Source: UBA4416 sp035439445 (lineage in GTDB: Bacteria > Bacteroidota > Bacteroidia > B-17B0 > Aurantibacillaceae). From it: 64,000 nt of DNA. Positions 8,857 through 17,580 of the stretch are shown here, piece by piece. The first letter of the stretch is position 1. Every line of letters begins with the position of its first letter. The position numbers and the translations under genes were made by a program. The stretch lies in assembly GCA_035439445.1 (NCBI GenBank), contig DAORKG010000005.1, forward strand, positions 77,796-141,795, written 5' to 3'. A model generated the notes under the pieces. It searched no databases and had not been told where the DNA came from. It saw only the letters and a program-made list of their open reading frames with translations.

Positions 8857-8936
8857 GTCTAGTTCTATACTTCCACTTCGACTCCCACTTCGACTTCGCT
8901 CAGTGTGACAGCTCGAAGTGACAGCTCAGTGTGACA
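8857..8936. repeat. Cluster of dispersed TCGACTTCGCTCAGTGTGACA-type repeats
   Basis: Begins with GTCTAGTTCT as at 3718. It then holds CTTCGACT twice, TCGACTTCGCTC once and two copies of GCTCAGTGTGACA or CTCAGTGTGACA, interleaved with GCTCGAAGTGACA. It lies between rny and its terminator, so it is transcribed. It is the same element family as at 3671 and 3725. Confidence 0.6.
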
Positions 8937-8943
8937 AGAGTTA

Positions 8944-10515
8944 TTATTTTGCGTAAGCCGTAGCTCGTACTTCACGTATTACCGTTACTTTTACTTGGCC
9001 CGGGTAAGTCATTTCTGTTTGTATTTTTTGAGAGATGTCAAATGCCAATTGTTCTGATTTTTTATCATCTACTTTATCAGCCGATACTAATACACGCACT
9101 TCACGTCCTGCTTGAATAGCGTATGTTTTTTCTACACCGTCATATGATAAAGCTAATGCTTCTAAATCTTTTAAACGCTTCATGTATTGTTCTGCTACCT
9201 CACGGCGAGCACCAGGGCGAGCACCGCTAATAGCATCACACACCTGAATAATTGGTGCATACAATGTTGTCATTTCAATTTCATCGTGGTGAGCTCCAAT
9301 GGCATTACATACTTCTGGTTTCTCTTTGTATTTTTCAGCCAACTTCATACCCAAAATAGCATGTGGTAATTCAGGCTCTTCATCAGGTACTTTACCAATA
9401 TCGTGTAACAATCCGGCACGTTTTGCAATCTTAGGATTTAAGCCCATTTCACTTGCCATAATCGCACAAAGGTTTGCCACCTCACGGCTATGTTGTAATA
9501 AGTTTTGTCCGTAAGACGAACGGTATTTCATACGTCCTACCATTCTGATTAATTCAGGGTGTAAACCATGAATTCCTAAGTCGATACAAGTACGTTTTCC
9601 TGTCTCCACAATTTCTTCGTCAATCATCTTTTTGGTTTTCTCCACAATCTCTTCAATACGAGCCGGGTGAATACGACCATCTGTTACTAATTGATGTAAT
9701 GATAAACGACAAATCTCTCTTCTGATAGAATCAAAGCAAGATAATGTAATCGCATCCGGTGTATCATCTACAATAATCTCAACACCTGTTGCCGCTTCTA
9801 AAGCACGAATGTTACGTCCTTCACGCCCAATGATACGTCCTTTAATCTCATCACTTTCAATATGAAAAACAGATACTGAGTTTTCAATAGCTGTTTCAGT
9901 TGCTAAACGTTGAATAGATTGGATGATGATTTTCTTTGCTTCTTTATTGGCATTAATTTTTGCCTCATCCATGGTATCTTTAATAAACGCCATGGCTTCT
10001 GTTTTAGCTTCGGCCTTTACGCTTTCAATTAACTGAGCTTTTGCTTCATCTGCACTTAAACCAGATACTTTTTCAAGCATTTCTACTTGCTTGCGGTGAG
10101 ATTTTTCAATCTCTTCGCTTTTCTTTTTGTAAAGCTCCAGTTGAGTGTTTAATTGTGTTTTTTGGTGTTCTAATTCTTTATCTTTTTTAGAAGCCTCTTC
10201 TACTTTTTTAGCTAACTCACTTTCGCGTTGTTTCGCTTTGTTTTCTAGTTGAGATAAATGTTGGTTACGTTCGTTAACAGATTTATCGTGTTCGGCTTTA
10301 AGTTGCAAGAATTTTTCTTTGGCTTGTAAAATCTTTTCCTGCTTTAAGCTTTCGGCTTTTACTTCGGCTTCTTTAATTAAGTTTTCCTTTTCTAAAACTG
10401 TTGATTTGTTTAGTTTAGAATTGGCAATAATAAATCCGGCTACCACACCGGCAATTAATGCCACGGCAATAAATATAATGGCTACTACATTCATAATTTT
10501 TGTTTTGTCGCACAT
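8944..10515 (-). CDS. rny: Ribonuclease Y
   Basis: 523 residues, or 516 if the in-frame ATG at residue 8 is used; many homologues start at a position like the latter. One N-terminal membrane helix, a long coiled coil (about 35-190), a KH RNA-binding domain with GRIIGREGRNIRALE near 225, and an HD phosphohydrolase domain with LLHDIGK near 365-371. RNase Y is a membrane-anchored endonuclease that starts mRNA decay. It follows zapA, with a terminator-like hairpin in between. The rny-zapA order, with a coiled-coil gene and an M23 peptidase beyond, is usual for the phylum. Confidence 0.95.
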   Translation of the reverse strand: MCDKTKIMNVVAIIFIAVALIAGVVAGFIIANSKLNKSTVLEKENLIKEAEVKAESLKQEKILQAKEKFLQLKAEHDKSVNERNQHLSQLENKAKQRESELAKKVEEASKKDKELEHQKTQLNTQLELYKKKSEEIEKSHRKQVEMLEKVSGLSADEAKAQLIESVKAEAKTEAMAFIKDTMDEAKINANKEAKKIIIQSIQRLATETAIENSVSVFHIESDEIKGRIIGREGRNIRALEAATGVEIIVDDTPDAITLSCFDSIRREICRLSLHQLVTDGRIHPARIEEIVEKTKKMIDEEIVETGKRTCIDLGIHGLHPELIRMVGRMKYRSSYGQNLLQHSREVANLCAIMASEMGLNPKIAKRAGLLHDIGKVPDEEPELPHAILGMKLAEKYKEKPEVCNAIGAHHDEIEMTTLYAPIIQVCDAISGARPGARREVAEQYMKRLKDLEALALSYDGVEKTYAIQAGREVRVLVSADKVDDKKSEQLAFDISQKIQTEMTYPGQVKVTVIREVRATAYAK

Positions 10516-10532
10516 TGTTTATACTACTTAAC

Positions 10533-10563
10533 AAACTATTCAGGGCGACTATCCAAATAGTTT
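10533..10563 (-). other. Hairpin in the rny 5' leader
   Basis: AAACTATT (10533-10540) pairs with AATAGTTT (10556-10563) around a 15-base loop, 18 bp before the upstream rny ATG. It could affect rny mRNA stability; RNase Y genes are often autoregulated, but that is inference. Confidence 0.45.
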
Positions 10564-10568
10564 ATTAA

Positions 10569-10612
10569 TAAAAAACGCACAAACGATGAATCCGATTCAA
10601 GGTTTGTGCGTT
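10569..10612 (-). terminator. Terminator or attenuator between zapA and rny
   Basis: On the minus strand AACGCACAAAC (10612-10602) pairs perfectly with GTTTGTGCGTT (10584-10574), followed by TTTTT. An 11-bp stem plus T run, 30 bp after the zapA stop, should separate zapA from rny at least partly. Confidence 0.75.
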
Positions 10613-10642
10613 AAAAAGGGTCTATTTAAAGACGTTATATGT

Positions 10643-10951
10643 TTATTCTTCTGTTTTTTGTATGTTATCTTTATGCTGAACCAACATTTGTTCTACATCT
10701 TCTAACACCAATCGTAGAGTGCTTAACTCTTTCTCGGCCTGGCTTTTCTCTTTTGCTAATTGGCTAACCAATTGTAAAGCAACCATCGCCATCACATCTT
10801 TTTTATCTTTTACTCCGTAGTTTCTTTCAAACTCCGAAATTTTCTGATTTATTAATTCAACTGCCTGTTTAACGTTGCTTTCGTCCTCACTTTTAATTTT
10901 CAGCGTATACAATCCGCCGGCAATTTCTACTTTTACACTTACATCGCTCAT
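10643..10951 (-). CDS. zapA: Cell division protein ZapA
   Basis: 102 residues, the usual ZapA length. The N-terminal half has the conserved VxVEIAGGLYTLKI strand region, and the C-terminal half is a helical coiled coil rich in Glu/Gln. ZapA cross-links FtsZ filaments at the division ring. It lies 24 bp after a long coiled-coil gene, which suggests the two are co-expressed and possibly act together. Confidence 0.88.
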   Translation of the reverse strand: MSDVSVKVEIAGGLYTLKIKSEDESNVKQAVELINQKISEFERNYGVKDKKDVMAMVALQLVSQLAKEKSQAEKELSTLRLVLEDVEQMLVQHKDNIQKTEE

Positions 10952-10975
10952 TAAACTAAGCTAATTTTCATTTTT

Positions 10976-13264
10976 TTAAGCACTCAACAGAGCTATACAT
11001 TTATCAATTTCACGCACCAACTCATTTATTTGTTTCTTCATAACTGTCTTTTCAGAACTTACGTTATTAGAACTTCCTGCTAAAATAACATTTTTTCTAT
11101 GATTATCCAATTCAGTTATGTCAATGTTATGAGAATCAACATGTTGCGAAATAGAAGCAACCGTTTCGTTCATTTTTAACAATTGGTTAGCCATCTCTTC
11201 TTTCTCGTTTAATAAACTTAAGCGCTCATCGCTTAACATATCAATTTGTTTAAATAAACGGTCAATAAATGCATCTTGCTCGTCCACTTTTCCTGCAGTT
11301 TTTAAACTAGCTATTTCAGATTGATACCCGGAAATAGACTCATTTAATTCAGAAATTTGAGTATTTAAAGTTACGATAGATGATTTATAAGAAGATAATT
11401 CAGTTTCTAATGAAGATTTTGCAGCCATTAAGGTATTTAACTCTTCTTGTAAAGAAGAACTTGACTCGTTTGCTTCAATTGCAGATTTTAATTCGCTACG
11501 AACATTGTCCAATTCAGCTTTTAATAAATCAAGCTCAGTTTGAAGAGCCATATTGTTAGCTGATAAAGTTGTGATTTCGTAGTTTTTGCTGTTTAAAGTT
11601 TCCTTTAAATCAGCCGCTTTACCTTCAGCTATAGATTTTAATTCATCTAATTCTGTTTTAACCAAAGTTAACTCAGCCTCAGCAGCTTCTAATTTATCAG
11701 AAGTGGCATCGATTTCATTAATTAAGGAGGTATTTTCCGCTAATAATTTATTAAACTCAACTTCTTTGCTTTGTAATAACTGTGAGTTTGAAACCTCTAA
11801 TTCGTTTTTAAAGTTTTCGAAGTTTTCTTTTTCTACATTAAAAGAAACCGATAATACATTAAACTGATCTTGTAATTCGTTATAAGAATTTGTTAAGCTG
11901 TTAATTTGGTTAATTTTATCTTCAACAGAAGCTGTTAATTCAGTAATCGTAGAATCTTTCGAAGAAATAACAGATTCAAACTCTGCGATTTTAGAATTTA
12001 AAGCACCAACTTGCTCATCAATACTAGATAATTGAGAAGTTTTGTAAGATTCAAATTCATTAGATAATGAATTGTAGCTGTCGATTTGCTTGTTGATTTC
12101 AGTAGCTTTAATTTCAATATCTTTTGTTAATGCGTCAATTTTGGTGTTTTGCTCATCAATAAAATACACCATCTCTCTGATTTTTTCTTTAAAGTGTTCG
12201 TTTTCTACAACCACTTTATTCATGCTATCAGATAATTCTGCATTTTTTGATTCGTATTCTGCTTTGATAGATTCTACTAATGAACCTGAAGAGCTTGAAG
12301 TATTTGATAATTCGTTTTCGTAAAATGCTTTTAACTCATTTTCTTTTTGAGTATATGATTGAGTTAATGATTCAATAGTAGAATTCAACTCAGCTTCAAA
12401 TGCTAATTGTTTGTTTGAAAGTTCAGTGTTTAAGTCTGCAATTTTAGATTCGTAAGAATCTATCAATTCAGATTTTTCAGCAGAATAAGCACCTGTTAAT
12501 GAAGAAATTTGATTTTCGTAAGAAGAAGTTATTTCAGATTTTTCATTATTCCATTGTGTTGTTAAGTTGCTTATCTTTTGTTCATATTCATTAGTTAAAG
12601 CAGAGATAGACTCTTCGCTTGAACCTGATAAAGAAGCAATACGACTTTCAGACTCTTGTTTCACTGATTCCAGTTGAGCGCTAAAATCAGATTTCAATTG
12701 TTCGATTTGAGATTCGTATGAAGAAACGGTTTCTTGGTAAGTTGTATTGTAAGTATTAGTTAAATCATTAATCTTAGCTTCTAACTCAGTGCGAATACCA
12801 CTTTGTTGGTAAGATGTGTTTGATTTTAATTCTTCTAATTGAGCTTCGTAAGATGATTTTAAATTGGAAATTTCTTCTTGAGAAGAAGCTTGTAAGTCAG
12901 AGATTTTTGCTTCGTATTCAGAAGAAATAGATGATAATTGACCATTTAACTCATCAATTTTATTCAACAAACCTGTTATTTCATCTTGTTTTTCCTGCAA
13001 TTGCTCACGAATGCTGCTGCGTAGCTCTTTAAAAGAATTTACTTCGCTTTTGTAATTGGTGTTGTCACGTTCCATCACCGCCAATTTGGTGTTTAAAACG
13101 TCAATAGACACTTGCAAACGCTTGCAATCTTCATCACGTTGGATGAGTTGATTACGATAATCGCTTAACGAACGTTTAATTTCATTGTACTCTTTTCGCA
13201 GCGCTACATCGCTATCTAACACTTGTTGTAATTCAGATTTAATATTTTCTACGTTCATGCTCAA
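10976..13264 (-). CDS. Very long coiled-coil protein upstream of zapA, possible ZapB-like partner
   Basis: 762 residues (760 from the second ATG), no signal peptide or membrane helix, almost all heptad-like coiled coil rich in Ser, Glu, Leu and Asn. Residues about 130-300 carry degenerate 22-residue repeats built on SSYExQIxxLxxxY. The last ~50 residues (ending INELVREIDKCIALLSA) resemble the tail of the short (~100-residue) coiled-coil proteins that usually precede zapA in Bacteroidota. I therefore read it as an enlarged version of that protein with a long inserted rod. A role at the division site is inferred from position only. SMC-like ATPase motifs are absent. Confidence 0.75.
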   Translation of the reverse strand: MSMNVENIKSELQQVLDSDVALRKEYNEIKRSLSDYRNQLIQRDEDCKRLQVSIDVLNTKLAVMERDNTNYKSEVNSFKELRSSIREQLQEKQDEITGLLNKIDELNGQLSSISSEYEAKISDLQASSQEEISNLKSSYEAQLEELKSNTSYQQSGIRTELEAKINDLTNTYNTTYQETVSSYESQIEQLKSDFSAQLESVKQESESRIASLSGSSEESISALTNEYEQKISNLTTQWNNEKSEITSSYENQISSLTGAYSAEKSELIDSYESKIADLNTELSNKQLAFEAELNSTIESLTQSYTQKENELKAFYENELSNTSSSSGSLVESIKAEYESKNAELSDSMNKVVVENEHFKEKIREMVYFIDEQNTKIDALTKDIEIKATEINKQIDSYNSLSNEFESYKTSQLSSIDEQVGALNSKIAEFESVISSKDSTITELTASVEDKINQINSLTNSYNELQDQFNVLSVSFNVEKENFENFKNELEVSNSQLLQSKEVEFNKLLAENTSLINEIDATSDKLEAAEAELTLVKTELDELKSIAEGKAADLKETLNSKNYEITTLSANNMALQTELDLLKAELDNVRSELKSAIEANESSSSLQEELNTLMAAKSSLETELSSYKSSIVTLNTQISELNESISGYQSEIASLKTAGKVDEQDAFIDRLFKQIDMLSDERLSLLNEKEEMANQLLKMNETVASISQHVDSHNIDITELDNHRKNVILAGSSNNVSSEKTVMKKQINELVREIDKCIALLSA

Positions 13265-13323
13265 TAAACAGTTTGTTGTTGGTTAAAAATAGACTTTAGG
13301 CGAACTCATTTTACTTATGCCTT

Positions 13324-13331
13324 TAACTTTA
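13324..13331 (+). promoter_or_regulatory. Probable -7 box TAACTTTA for the M23 peptidase
   Basis: Matches TAnnTTTG except for the last base, 49 bp before the chosen ATG at 13381, in the divergent gap. Confidence 0.4.
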
Positions 13332-13380
13332 CATCAACAACTCGTTGTTAATTAACTTCATACAATTTAACCTTGCCATA

Positions 13381-15024
13381 ATGATAAATTTCAGAATAGC
13401 ATTTCTGCTTTTTTTTGTACTTAATACATTACTTTTTTACGCTCAATATAACGGTTTGGGATTTTCTTATCCATTGGATAGAGAACCTGTAATTACTGGT
13501 AATTACGGTGAAATACGTCCAAATCATTTTCATGCAGGAATCGATTTTAGCACAGACCCCAAAGCTAATTTGCCCATCAAAAGTGTAGGGGATGGATTCG
13601 TTAGTCGCATTAAAATTAGCAGTGTTGGTTATGGGCGTGTGCTATATGTTACTCACACAAATGGTTATGTTTCGGTGTATGCCCATCAGCAAATGTATGC
13701 TCCAAAAATTGACGCATACATCAAACAAAAACAAATTGAACAAAAGAAAAATGAATTAGAAATATATCCAGCATCAAACGAATTACCTGTTAAAAAAGGC
13801 GAGGTAATTGGATATACAGGGAATTCAGGTAGTTCAACAGGACCACATTTGCATTTTGAAATCCGAGAAGAAAAATCAGAGTTGCCGGTAAATCCTTTGT
13901 TAATATATGATATAAAGGATGATGTAAAACCTGAATTAACACATTTGTCAATTTATAGTATGGCAGATACTAATAATATTAAACGTATTTCATTATTACC
14001 TGTTAAATACATTGGAGACAAATTATCCTTACCAAAATACACACAGGTATTAAATGAAAATACCTTTGCTTTTGGATTTTCTGGGTTTGACAGAGAGAGC
14101 GCCAGTAATAATAAAAACAATATTTATGAAGCCAAGATTTTATTGGATGATCAATTGATTTATCATCACCAGCTTAATACTATTAGTTTTGATAATGGTC
14201 GCTATGTAAATGTTTTTAGTGAAAAAGAGCAAGGAATTAAAATCCAAAAATGTTTTGCGCCAAGTTGCTATGATATTGCTATTTATAAAAATATAGTAAA
14301 CGGAGGAAAGATAGTGTTGAACGATACCTTAGCACATAAAGTAACTTTATTGGTAAACGACGAAAAAGGTAATAAGAATAGCTTAGTTTTTTTTATAAAG
14401 ACAAGAAATTTGAAAGGCTACACTGTGAACTCAACCAAATATAATGTAATGTGTAGTAAGGAGTTTAGATTGAAAGAGGATAATTTTGATTTATATATTC
14501 CTCAAGGTGCAATTGTAAATAATATGTACATACACAAGCGCATATATATAAAAGCTGTTCAAGGAATAGAGTTAGGTGATAAAGATGAGAAAATCATAAA
14601 ACCCATTAAAATATCTTTAAAAGTAAAGCCTATTAAAAATAAAGAATCTAAGTTGGTAATGACAGTTAATGGAGATGTCATAGGTGGGAAGTTTGAAGAT
14701 GGTTGGTTATCTGCGGATTCAAAGTCTTTTGGAACATTTGATTTTAAATATGATACCATTTCACCAACCATCACGTTTCCATTATCCAAAAAGAAGACTT
14801 CGGCAGGCTCAGTCTCCAAAGCTTTTATCAAATTTAAAGTGACAGACAATTTAAGTGGTATTGCTGATTATAATGTATATGTCAATGATGTTTGGCAGAT
14901 AGCAGAATATGATGCTAAATCAAATACGGTTACTTGCAAAATTCAGGAAACAAACCCACAAAAATTAAGAATTGAAGTAATAGATAAAGTAGGGAATAAA
15001 GCTGTTTTGAATAGAGATTTGTAG
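13381..15024 (+). CDS. M23 family metallopeptidase
   Basis: 547 residues from the ATG at 13381, chosen because a good signal peptide follows at once (INFRIAFLLFFVLNTLLFYAQ). A longer frame from a TTG at 13345 would add 12 unlikely residues. The peptidase domain lies at about 30-170 with zinc-site motifs HAGIDF near 49 and GPHLHFEIR near 154-162. The rest is beta-rich and may bind cell wall or regulate. M23 enzymes cut peptidoglycan cross-links or activate amidases. It is divergent from the zapA cluster, in keeping with a division or wall-remodelling role. Confidence 0.88.
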   Translation: MINFRIAFLLFFVLNTLLFYAQYNGLGFSYPLDREPVITGNYGEIRPNHFHAGIDFSTDPKANLPIKSVGDGFVSRIKISSVGYGRVLYVTHTNGYVSVYAHQQMYAPKIDAYIKQKQIEQKKNELEIYPASNELPVKKGEVIGYTGNSGSSTGPHLHFEIREEKSELPVNPLLIYDIKDDVKPELTHLSIYSMADTNNIKRISLLPVKYIGDKLSLPKYTQVLNENTFAFGFSGFDRESASNNKNNIYEAKILLDDQLIYHHQLNTISFDNGRYVNVFSEKEQGIKIQKCFAPSCYDIAIYKNIVNGGKIVLNDTLAHKVTLLVNDEKGNKNSLVFFIKTRNLKGYTVNSTKYNVMCSKEFRLKEDNFDLYIPQGAIVNNMYIHKRIYIKAVQGIELGDKDEKIIKPIKISLKVKPIKNKESKLVMTVNGDVIGGKFEDGWLSADSKSFGTFDFKYDTISPTITFPLSKKKTSAGSVSKAFIKFKVTDNLSGIADYNVYVNDVWQIAEYDAKSNTVTCKIQETNPQKLRIEVIDKVGNKAVLNRDL

Positions 15025-15027
15025 ATC

Positions 15028-17181
15028 TTATATTTTAACGCCAATTACGCAAACATCATCTACTTGTTCTAAATTACCTTTCCAGTTTTCAAATTTTTGA
15101 TTTAGTAAATTACGTTGCTCTGATAATGCTAAGCTGTTGTTGCTTATTAGTAAATCCTCTAATTGCTTATACTTGAATTTTTTTCCTTTTTCTCCTCCAA
15201 ATTGATCTGCAAAGCCATCTGTAAACAAATAAAACATTGTGCCATCCTTATATTCTATTTCATGAGTTGTAAATGGAGATGGATTATCTGTTTTCCCAAT
15301 GGGTTGTTTATCTGGTTTAATAGTAATAAGACTGTTGTTTTGCACGTACCACAAGGCATTATTGGCACCACTCCATGTTATCTTTTTGTTTTTTGAATCA
15401 ATACATAATAAAGATATATCCATCCCATCTTTCACTTCGCTCGCACTTTTTTCAAAAGTTTCAACAACTAATTCTCTGGTTTTATCCAATATTTTTCCTG
15501 TTATGGTTAAGCCAAATTCTTTTACAGTTCTGTTTAGTGCATTTGAACATACAACAGATACCATTGCGCCAGGAACACCATGACCAGTACTGTCTGCGGC
15601 AGCAATAAAAAATAAATTACCGATGTTTTCTGCCCAATAAAAATCTCCAGCAACTAAATCTTTTGGTTTATATAAAATGAAATTATTAGATATATGCTTA
15701 TTAATGAATTCTTGAGGAGGTAGAATAGCTTCTTGTAAACGTTTAGCATATGAAATACTATCAATAATTTCTTTCTGTTTTTCTTCTACTAAATGTTTTT
15801 GTGCTTCTACTTCCGATTTTTGTGATTCAATAATTTCTTTTTGTTGTAACAACGTCTTATTTGTTTGTTTTCGCAAATAGTTACTCCGAATTATAAAGAA
15901 TACCAGTACTAAAAATACAAGGATAACAATTACAAAATACACAATGGCTTGTTTGGAGTCATTTAACTCTGAATCCTTGGCATTAAGTAATTCCATGCCT
16001 TTTAAGTTTTCGTTTTGTAATTTTTTTATTTCTTCTTGTTTTTTTATAGCGTCATATTTAGAATTCAAATCAGAAATTTGACTGAAAAGAGCCGTATTTA
16101 AATCTTTATTCCCAGAGTTAATTATATCTGTTAACGCTTGATATTCAGCATTTTTTATCTCATATTGAATATTTGTTAGTGTGTTAAATACATGAACTAA
16201 AGGCATCATGTTAAAATTGGTGATTTCCCAACTAATAGGTTCGCCATCTTCTCCAGTATAATTATCTGTGTTTAAATTTAACCCTTCTTTAATAATTGCT
16301 CTGTTTTGTTCTTGTACTAAGCTTAATAATGAGTCTCTGTATGAATTTATAACAGATTTTAATTTTGAAGCCGAATATTTGTCTTTATTAGGACTGTATT
16401 CATTGCCAATCAAAATCATAGTTGGTATATCTGCATTGACATTATTTTCGATGTATAATACCGATAATGTATCTGCTTTTTCTTTTGAAACTTTAGTTGC
16501 GCTAACTAGCAGATGTGTTTTTAAAGCTTTAATGTGAATTATTGCTGAATCTGCTATTGCTTTTAACTTGTTTACTTTTAATAAAACCTCATTTTTTTCA
16601 TCAAGTTTTATATTATTCAATGTAGCGTACAATTGTTTATTTCTTGATGACGCAGCCTTAAGAGCCTCCTCTGTATTGATGCCTTGTTGAATAACTGTAT
16701 CGATATTAATTCTTCCGTTCCCTGAATTTGCCAGTGTGACGAAAAAATGACAGAAAAAATAAATTACAATTAAAATATTATGTGTTTTATTTATGCTAGT
16801 TTTTCTCGCTTGTGCTAAATGAAATATTGCAAATGGAACAACAATAAATAAAAGAATATAGTTATTAATAAAATAAAAAATGCCAGATCCAGGCCAGTGC
16901 ATAATTTTAAATAAAAAGCCAAGTGAAAAAATAAGTAAGATGAAGCTTTGAGACAATAAAATCAGTTTTGATTTTATTGTTATTTTGTTTTTCCAGTTTT
17001 CAATTGTATACAGAGGTAAATAAAAGAATGCGAAAACAAATGTGCCAATCATCATTAAAATTGACGCACCTGGCCAATGTTGTATTTTGAAAAATTCCCC
17101 AATTAATGTAGGAATGATGGCAAGCCAAATAAGAACATTTAAAATTTTAGATGGTTTTGTTTCAATCAAATTCATTATCAA
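15028..17181 (-). CDS. GldL/GldM-like membrane sensor fused to SpoIIE phosphatase
   Basis: 717 residues. Five N-terminal membrane helices contain two GldL-type hairpin signatures exactly 60 residues apart: KIQHWPGAS (32-40) and KIMHWPGSG (92-100). Residues ~155-412 are predicted extracytoplasmic and carry features I associate with the GldM N-terminal domain: INSYRDSLLSLV (278-289) and WEITNFNMMPLVHVFNTLTN (318-337). Helix six (413-432) leads to a coiled coil and a SpoIIE/PP2C domain with AGDFYWAE (511-518), ADSTGHGVPGA (529-539), DGMD (585-588) and QVDDVCVIG (706-714). GldL and GldM form the proton-driven motor of gliding and T9SS. This looks like a receptor derived from that motor and coupled to a phosphatase. 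It converges with the M23 gene, 3 bp apart. Confidence 0.8.
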   Translation of the reverse strand: MIMNLIETKPSKILNVLIWLAIIPTLIGEFFKIQHWPGASILMMIGTFVFAFFYLPLYTIENWKNKITIKSKLILLSQSFILLIFSLGFLFKIMHWPGSGIFYFINNYILLFIVVPFAIFHLAQARKTSINKTHNILIVIYFFCHFFVTLANSGNGRINIDTVIQQGINTEEALKAASSRNKQLYATLNNIKLDEKNEVLLKVNKLKAIADSAIIHIKALKTHLLVSATKVSKEKADTLSVLYIENNVNADIPTMILIGNEYSPNKDKYSASKLKSVINSYRDSLLSLVQEQNRAIIKEGLNLNTDNYTGEDGEPISWEITNFNMMPLVHVFNTLTNIQYEIKNAEYQALTDIINSGNKDLNTALFSQISDLNSKYDAIKKQEEIKKLQNENLKGMELLNAKDSELNDSKQAIVYFVIVILVFLVLVFFIIRSNYLRKQTNKTLLQQKEIIESQKSEVEAQKHLVEEKQKEIIDSISYAKRLQEAILPPQEFINKHISNNFILYKPKDLVAGDFYWAENIGNLFFIAAADSTGHGVPGAMVSVVCSNALNRTVKEFGLTITGKILDKTRELVVETFEKSASEVKDGMDISLLCIDSKNKKITWSGANNALWYVQNNSLITIKPDKQPIGKTDNPSPFTTHEIEYKDGTMFYLFTDGFADQFGGEKGKKFKYKQLEDLLISNNSLALSEQRNLLNQKFENWKGNLEQVDDVCVIGVKI

Positions 17182-17256
17182 TGTTTTATTAAAGATATAA
17201 AAAACTGATTAATTTATTGGTTTTGAATTTTTTTTAAGAAATATACTTTTCAAACA

Positions 17257-17577
17257 CTAATCCTCCAACATCCAGATAGCTTCATTCAATTCTCCTAAGG
17301 CTTTATTGTTGTTTTGTGATTTGGCTAATTCAACACCTTGTTTGTAATAATTTAAGGCAGTTTCATTATTACCTAATTTTTCGTTAAGCTGACCTAATTG
17401 ATAAAAACAAGGTAAGTATTCAGTGTTGATAGAAAGTACTTTTTTTAATTGAGCTTCTGCTTCTTTAAATTCGTTGGCAGATATATGTTCCATGGCAAGA
17501 GCATAATTTAAAAACACGTCGTTGGGTTCTTTCAACAACATGTCAAAAATTAATTCTTTTCTTGGAAGCCTTTCCAT
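17257..17577 (-). CDS. Small TPR protein
   Basis: 106 residues with two to three TPR units (for example EAEAQLKKVLSINTEYLPCF and ETALNYYKQGVELAK). No signal peptide, so it is likely cytoplasmic. The gene starts 3 bp after the pheS stop, so it is translationally linked to pheS. TPR proteins mediate protein contacts; the partner is unknown. Confidence 0.8.
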   Translation of the reverse strand: MERLPRKELIFDMLLKEPNDVFLNYALAMEHISANEFKEAEAQLKKVLSINTEYLPCFYQLGQLNEKLGNNETALNYYKQGVELAKSQNNNKALGELNEAIWMLED

Positions 17578-17580
17578 GAA

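Noticed and set aside
8944..10515. Alternative small plus-strand reading frames opposite rny and the other long genes
   Set aside because: They lie on the opposite strand of well-supported genes, have no signals of their own and show the composition of shadow frames.
10516..10642. 6S RNA in the zapA - rny gap
   Set aside because: Zap genes neighbour 6S RNA in other phyla, but the gap is only 127 bp, has a terminator in its middle and lacks a long bulged rod structure.
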